From NCBI GenBank assembly GCA_043747685.1, contig JAYTOR010000043.1, positions 1 to 64,000 of the forward strand: DNA of 64,000 nucleotides. Direction: 5' to 3'. A program made the position numbers and the translations under genes. This document shows, in pieces, positions 61,008 to 64,000 of this stretch. This DNA is from JANXUF01 sp043747685 (lineage in GTDB: Bacteria > Actinomycetota > Acidimicrobiia > Acidimicrobiales > Ilumatobacteraceae). Below the pieces are notes generated by a model. It had not been told where the DNA came from. It saw only the letters and a program-made list of their open reading frames with translations, and made no database searches. The first letter of the stretch is position 1. Each line of letters begins with the position of its first letter.

Positions 61008-61699
61008 CCGGCAGCCCCTGTGAGTCGCCTCATCCACCACCAGCCGGACAGGTTCAACAGCGCGCCGCCGCCGAGGCACAGAGCGCCGAGCGAACTACCG
61101 AGGAGGAACGTTCGCACCCGGGCGTCGGTGGTCATGCTCCATAGCGCAAAGACCGGCGGGAGCGCACTGAGCACCATCGCCGACAGGCGCGCCTGTGCGG
61201 ATTGCGCCTTGCGTTCGGCCAGCGCTTCGCGACGCTCGCGGATCGTCTCTGCGGTCCGTTCGATCGCCGCTCCACCGCTCCCACCGACTATTGCGACGGC
61301 GATCAACGTGCCGATGGCGAGATGGCGATCTCCGTACTGTCCGTCGTGCCTGGCCGGCGAACCGTTCAACCGTTCGAGCATCGCCATCAACGTCTCCCCC
61401 GAGTCGGAGAACCGTTGGAACTGCTCGACCGACGTACACGAGTCGATCGCCCCCGGCAAGGAGGACCCAGTGCGGAGTTCCGTGGCAATGTCGTCCAGGG
61501 CTGCAGCCCAATCGATGTCGACTGCTCGCCGGCGCCAGGTGAGGCGTCGGCGCAGCGACGATCCAGACCCAGATCCAGATTCAGATTCAGTCGATCGCAC
61601 GACCCGCCGGCGTTGCGAGCGGTGCAACGTCGTGAGCAGTCGGCGCACGGCAACGATGGAGACAATCGCGCAGTAGATGCCGAGCATCTGGCCGCTCAT
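61004..61699 (-). CDS. tadB: TadB-like inner-membrane platform protein
   Basis: A 231-residue protein with an N-terminal span, a Ser/Gly/Glu repeat (SESGSGSGSS), the GspF-like DIATELRTGSSLPGAIDSCT, then AIGTLIAVAIVGGSGGAAIE and the RERREALAERKAQSAQARLS motif typical of TadB, and two final spans. It overlaps both tadA and tadC by 4 bases. It is shorter than usual for TadB (about 300), mostly through a reduced N-terminus. Confidence 0.9.
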   Translation of the reverse strand: MSGQMLGIYCAIVSIVAVRRLLTTLHRSQRRRVVRSTESESGSGSGSSLRRRLTWRRRAVDIDWAAALDDIATELRTGSSLPGAIDSCTSVEQFQRFSDSGETLMAMLERLNGSPARHDGQYGDRHLAIGTLIAVAIVGGSGGAAIERTAETIRERREALAERKAQSAQARLSAMVLSALPPVFALWSMTTDARVRTFLLGSSLGALCLGGGALLNLSGWWWMRRLTGAAG

Positions 61700-62871
61700 G
61701 CGGCCCGCCGTCTCGTCGGTGCGTCGATGGCTGCGTGGCGATCAGCAAGCAGCGTCACTCGGCGAGGGTCCACCGGGTCAGCGAGCAACTCGGCGACAGC
61801 CGTGACGCGCCGTACGTTCCCGATCCGTTCGACATGGACAATTGCATCGATCGCCGAATGAACCTGCTCGCGTATCGCCGACAGCGGCCAATTCGTTGCG
61901 CCCTGCAGCACCATCGATTCGATTCGTCGAACTGCATCGGCCGGTCCGTTGGCATGCACGGTTGCCAGCGAGCCGTCATGGCCGGTATTCATCGCCCCGA
62001 CCAGCGACACTGCCTCAGCGCCACGGACCTCGCCGACGACCAACCTGTCGGGCCGCAGACGAAGGGCGGTACGCAGCAGTTCGGCGATCCCGATCTCGCC
62101 AAGCCCATCAGCGGTGGCCTGCCTGGCTTCGAGCCGTACGACATGACGGGCGTCGAGGCGAAGTTCTGCGGTGTCCTCGATCGTGACGATCCGAGTTTGC
62201 GGGTCGATCTCGGCGGCCATCGCATTCAGCAGCGTCGTCTTGCCTGCGGAGGTCGCTCCGCTGACCACGACGTTCCAGCGGTCACGGATCAAACAGCGGA
62301 TCACATCGACGACCGCCTTCGGAGCGAAGTCCGTCAACGCCACCGGCCGGGCACGAAAGCGTCGGATCGACAGACAGGTCCCGTCGACCGCCAGCGGTGC
62401 CCGTACCGCGCACACCCTGCTCCCATCCTGCAGCCGAGCGTCGACGATCGGACTCGTGCGGTCGAGTCGCAGGCCGAGCGGCGAGATGATCCGTTCGATG
62501 ATCGCCTCGAGCTGTCCCGGTTCGAGCTGACCGGCCCGAATTGGCTGACCCGAACGATCGACCCAGATGTCGGTGCCATTGTTGACCATGACTTCGGTGA
62601 CATCGACGTCCCTGAGCAGCACCTCGAGTGGTCCGAGCCCGACCAGGTCGTCGATTGTCTGTCTCGTCAGGATCGAACGCGCTCGTTCGCTGAGCAACGG
62701 CCGCAGTTCGTCGACACGAGCGCCGACAACCGCTGCGACATCACCATGACGATCGGCAATGACGTGCTCGCGAACGAGCGCAACGAGACCTCCGGCCTGC
62801 GAACGGTTCACATTGCGATCGGTCGACGTCGTGAGGTCTGTCCTGTCCCTCATGCCACTCATGCCACTCAT
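61696..62871 (-). CDS. tadA: TadA/CpaF-type pilus assembly ATPase
   Basis: Secretion ATPase powering Flp pilus assembly. The 391-residue protein has IDDLVGLGPLEVLLRDVDVT, SPIVDARLQDGSRVCAVRAP, Walker A VVSGATSAGKTTLLNA (G205-T212), IVTIEDTAELRLDARHVVRL, the Asp-box region RLRPDRLVVGEVRGAEAVSL and SLATVHANGPADAVRRIE. ATG 62871 overlaps the tadZ stop as ATGA; two further ATGs lie 9 and 18 bases on, created by a tandem repeat. Confidence 0.96.
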   Translation of the reverse strand: MSGMSGMRDRTDLTTSTDRNVNRSQAGGLVALVREHVIADRHGDVAAVVGARVDELRPLLSERARSILTRQTIDDLVGLGPLEVLLRDVDVTEVMVNNGTDIWVDRSGQPIRAGQLEPGQLEAIIERIISPLGLRLDRTSPIVDARLQDGSRVCAVRAPLAVDGTCLSIRRFRARPVALTDFAPKAVVDVIRCLIRDRWNVVVSGATSAGKTTLLNAMAAEIDPQTRIVTIEDTAELRLDARHVVRLEARQATADGLGEIGIAELLRTALRLRPDRLVVGEVRGAEAVSLVGAMNTGHDGSLATVHANGPADAVRRIESMVLQGATNWPLSAIREQVHSAIDAIVHVERIGNVRRVTAVAELLADPVDPRRVTLLADRHAAIDAPTRRRAA

Positions 62872-62875
62872 GCCA
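62849..62875. repeat. Three-copy 9-bp tandem repeat over the tadA start
   Basis: CTCATGCCA is repeated exactly three times. On the minus strand each copy carries an in-frame ATG, giving the N-terminus MSGMSGM, so tadA has three potential start codons. Confidence 0.92.
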
Positions 62876-63518
62876 CCCGCCCGAGCGGCCGGCTGAGTGT
62901 CATCGGCAATCTGGCAGCGAGCAGGCCGGCATCGACGGCACGCGCGATCGACGGATCCAACGGTATTTCGGCGATGACGACCACACCGACCGCGCTCTCG
63001 ATCTGACGTCGGCCCAATGCCCGACCAGGCTCTGTCACCAGCACGATGCCCGTTGCAGGGACAGGCTGCAGCCGAGCGGCCTTGCGCGCCGCCAGATAGC
63101 ACGGCCTGATCACGAGCAGCGACGTGGTGGCCGCAGCGACCAGTGCGGGATCTGGAGGTCCGCCGGTATCGACGATGACTGTCCCCTGTCTGGCGGCGAG
63201 CCATCCCGCCATTTCCGTCCATCGGCCGGCGGCGACATCCCCATGGGTGCACGAGCCGATCGGTATCAACCCGAGCCCGTCGACGACGGGGACACAGAGG
63301 CGCTCCAGTGCCTGTGCAGCGACGTCGGCATCAGCCGCGAGCCAATCAGTCGCGCCGGGGCCTTCCGGCTCGGGCAACGCCAGTACCGCCGGCAGGTCTC
63401 CCGCGAGATCGACGAGCAGTACTGGCGCAGCGCCACGACGGGCATATGTGAGTGCGAGCGAAGCGGCGACCACGGTCGTCCCCGAACCACCTTTGACTGA
63501 CCAGCAGACGATGACCAT
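62868..63518 (-). CDS. tadZ: TadZ/CpaE-like ParA-type ATPase
   Basis: Polar-localisation ATPase of Tad systems, 216 residues. The deviant Walker A reads CWSVKGGSGTTVVAASLALT: the signature Lys (K9) is kept but the usual second Lys is Thr, as in several CpaE proteins. Walker A' LLVDLAGDLPAVLALPEP and the TVIVDTGGPPDPALVAA strand follow. ATG 63518 is preferred over the open frame to 63644 since GGAGGTG lies 5 bases upstream. No receiver domain precedes it, unlike many CpaE proteins. Confidence 0.9.
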   Translation of the reverse strand: MVIVCWSVKGGSGTTVVAASLALTYARRGAAPVLLVDLAGDLPAVLALPEPEGPGATDWLAADADVAAQALERLCVPVVDGLGLIPIGSCTHGDVAAGRWTEMAGWLAARQGTVIVDTGGPPDPALVAAATTSLLVIRPCYLAARKAARLQPVPATGIVLVTEPGRALGRRQIESAVGVVVIAEIPLDPSIARAVDAGLLAARLPMTLSRPLGRVA

Positions 63519-63595
63519 CAGCCCACCTCCGGAAATCGACGCGACCGACCAGAGGGTCACGGAATGATTGTCGAACTTCGGGGGAAGTGATTCGC

Positions 63596-63624
63596 AAAGT
63601 ATCGAGCACATCTGACGACACCAA
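63596..63624 (-). promoter_or_regulatory. Candidate tad operon promoter
   Basis: TTGGTG (63619-63624) and TACTTT (63596-63601) on the minus strand, 17 bases apart, about 80 bases before tadZ. The rest of the 63519-63740 gap shows only a TAGCGT hexamer (63728-63733) 7 bases before the tRNA, a plausible -10 for it. Confidence 0.45.
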
Positions 63625-63740
63625 CCCCCCGAGCAAACTTTCATCGTCGCTCCGGTCCCGAGTCACCAGAAATCGCAGTTGCTGCGAGATTTCGCGACTC
63701 GGCGACATGCTCGTCTTCGCCAGCGAGTAGCGTCGGGAAC

Positions 63741-63836
63741 GGAGGTGTCAGAGCACCTGGTGGACTCCACCGCCTTCAAAGCGGCCGAAACGGGCGATCC
63801 CCGTTTGGCGGGTTCGATTCCCGTCCACCTCCGCCA
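63741..63836 (+). tRNA. selC: tRNA-Sec (anticodon TCA)
   Basis: A 96-nucleotide class II tRNA with encoded CCA. GGAGGTG pairs with CACCTCC as acceptor stem with discriminator G. The anticodon loop is CTTCAAA, closed by CCGC/GCGG, giving anticodon UCA, which reads UGA. The long variable arm pairs AAACGGG with CCCGTTT. The T-arm has loop TTCGATT, and its stem can be drawn with 6 pairs, so acceptor plus T-stem reach 13 pairs, one more than in ordinary tRNAs and typical of tRNA-Sec. The D-arm is not clear to me. Confidence 0.88.
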
Positions 63837-63846
63837 TGTGACCTGC

Positions 63847-63872
63847 GGTTTCCTGGCTCAGGAAGCCGTTTT
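63847..63872 (+). terminator. Intrinsic terminator of tRNA-Sec
   Basis: GGTTTCCT and AGGAAGCC pair (one G-T wobble) around a 5-base loop and are followed by GTTTT, 10 bases after the tRNA CCA. It overlaps the last codons of the gene entering from the right. Confidence 0.7.
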
Positions 63873-64000
63873 GGTCACAGAATGGTCACGGCGAATAGCT
63901 TTGGGCTTGCGTCTCGAAATCCCGAGACGCTTTCGCCGCGCCATCTCCTCCGCCTGAGCCCACAGAAAGTCTCGGAAGTTCTCATGGTCAACAACGAGCC
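63858..64000 (-). CDS. Partial CDS entering from right edge, unidentified
   Basis: A minus-strand frame open at the right edge ends at a TGA at 63858. The visible 47 codons include VVDHENFRDFLWAQAEEMAR and a very basic end, RRKRLGISRRKPKAIRRDHS. Charged helix followed by a basic tail could be the C-terminus of a DNA-binding protein or a recombinase next to the tRNA, but the fragment is too short to say. Coding status is uncertain. Confidence 0.35.
   Translation of the reverse strand, partial: LVVDHENFRDFLWAQAEEMARRKRLGISRRKPKAIRRDHSVTKTAS

Noticed and set aside
63679..63957. 92-codon plus-strand frame across the right-edge tRNA
   Set aside because: It reads through the tRNA gene and terminator and has no protein-like features.

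Overview
High-GC bacterial chromosome, almost certainly an actinobacterium and most likely of the class Acidimicrobiia. The main pointers are a WhiB1-type regulator convergent with a PdtaS-type histidine kinase, a DUF3107 protein next to a pair of Get3/ArsA-like ATPases, a Tad pilus cluster with a DUF4244 pilin, and an L22 ribosomal protein carrying an extra C-terminal domain. The class is inferred from gene content; no search was run. Nearly every base is explained by ordinary genes. No CRISPR array, prophage or insertion sequence is visible.

Layout. 1-7450 (minus): a partial uncharacterised gene at the left edge, acpS, an unusually long glmS-like gene, glmM, rpsI and rplM, a cell-wall-precursor and ribosome run read from rplM leftward. 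7613-24644: a 44-residue membrane ORF, then on the minus strand one very long block containing the S10, spc and alpha ribosomal gene sets (rplC at the right end to rplQ and truA at the left) with secY, adk, map, infA and rpoA. rpsJ is missing from its head. 24645-25081 is an intergenic leader and promoter region. 25082-29229: glyoxalase-like, PhyH-like, MauE-like, enoyl-CoA hydratase and sortase genes. 29327-36276 (plus): a complete System I cytochrome c maturation operon, ccmABCDEFGHI, with overlapping start and stop codons. 36405-42882: DUF4190 protein, SixA phosphatase, sulfite-oxidase-like enzyme, a cysteine-bearing winged-helix regulator divergent from mrp, a lysyl-oxidase-like lipoprotein, DUF427 protein and a hypothetical protein. 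42953-47274: DUF3107, two Get3-like ATPases, PdtaS and a convergent WhiB1 with a perfect CRP-type palindrome upstream. 47427-50982: glycerophosphodiesterase, diacylglycerol-kinase-like protein, etfB and etfA. 51122-59611: a secreted NTR-like protein, a decayed sugar-lactone oxidase pseudogene, a large patatin-like membrane protein, a ferredoxin-reductase-type flavoprotein, dtd, a small protein, an aldose epimerase and a STAS protein. 59642-63518 (minus): a Tad pilus operon (tadZ, tadA, tadB, tadC, pilin, tadE). 63741-63836: a selenocysteine tRNA with its own terminator, then the end of a gene entering from the right.

Points that repay attention: infA has only a CTG start behind a strong Shine-Dalgarno; L22 carries an extra domain; the GlmS homologue has an insertion and a C-terminal extension; a 13-bp perfect hairpin separates rplO from secY; several short repeats occur in exactly three copies, two of them over a stop or start codon; several genes have a -10 hexamer about 7 bases before the start codon, indicating leaderless transcripts; and tRNA-Sec implies a selenoprotein pathway nearby. 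No wholly new system stands out. The strongest candidates for something undescribed are the GlmS variant and the infA start.
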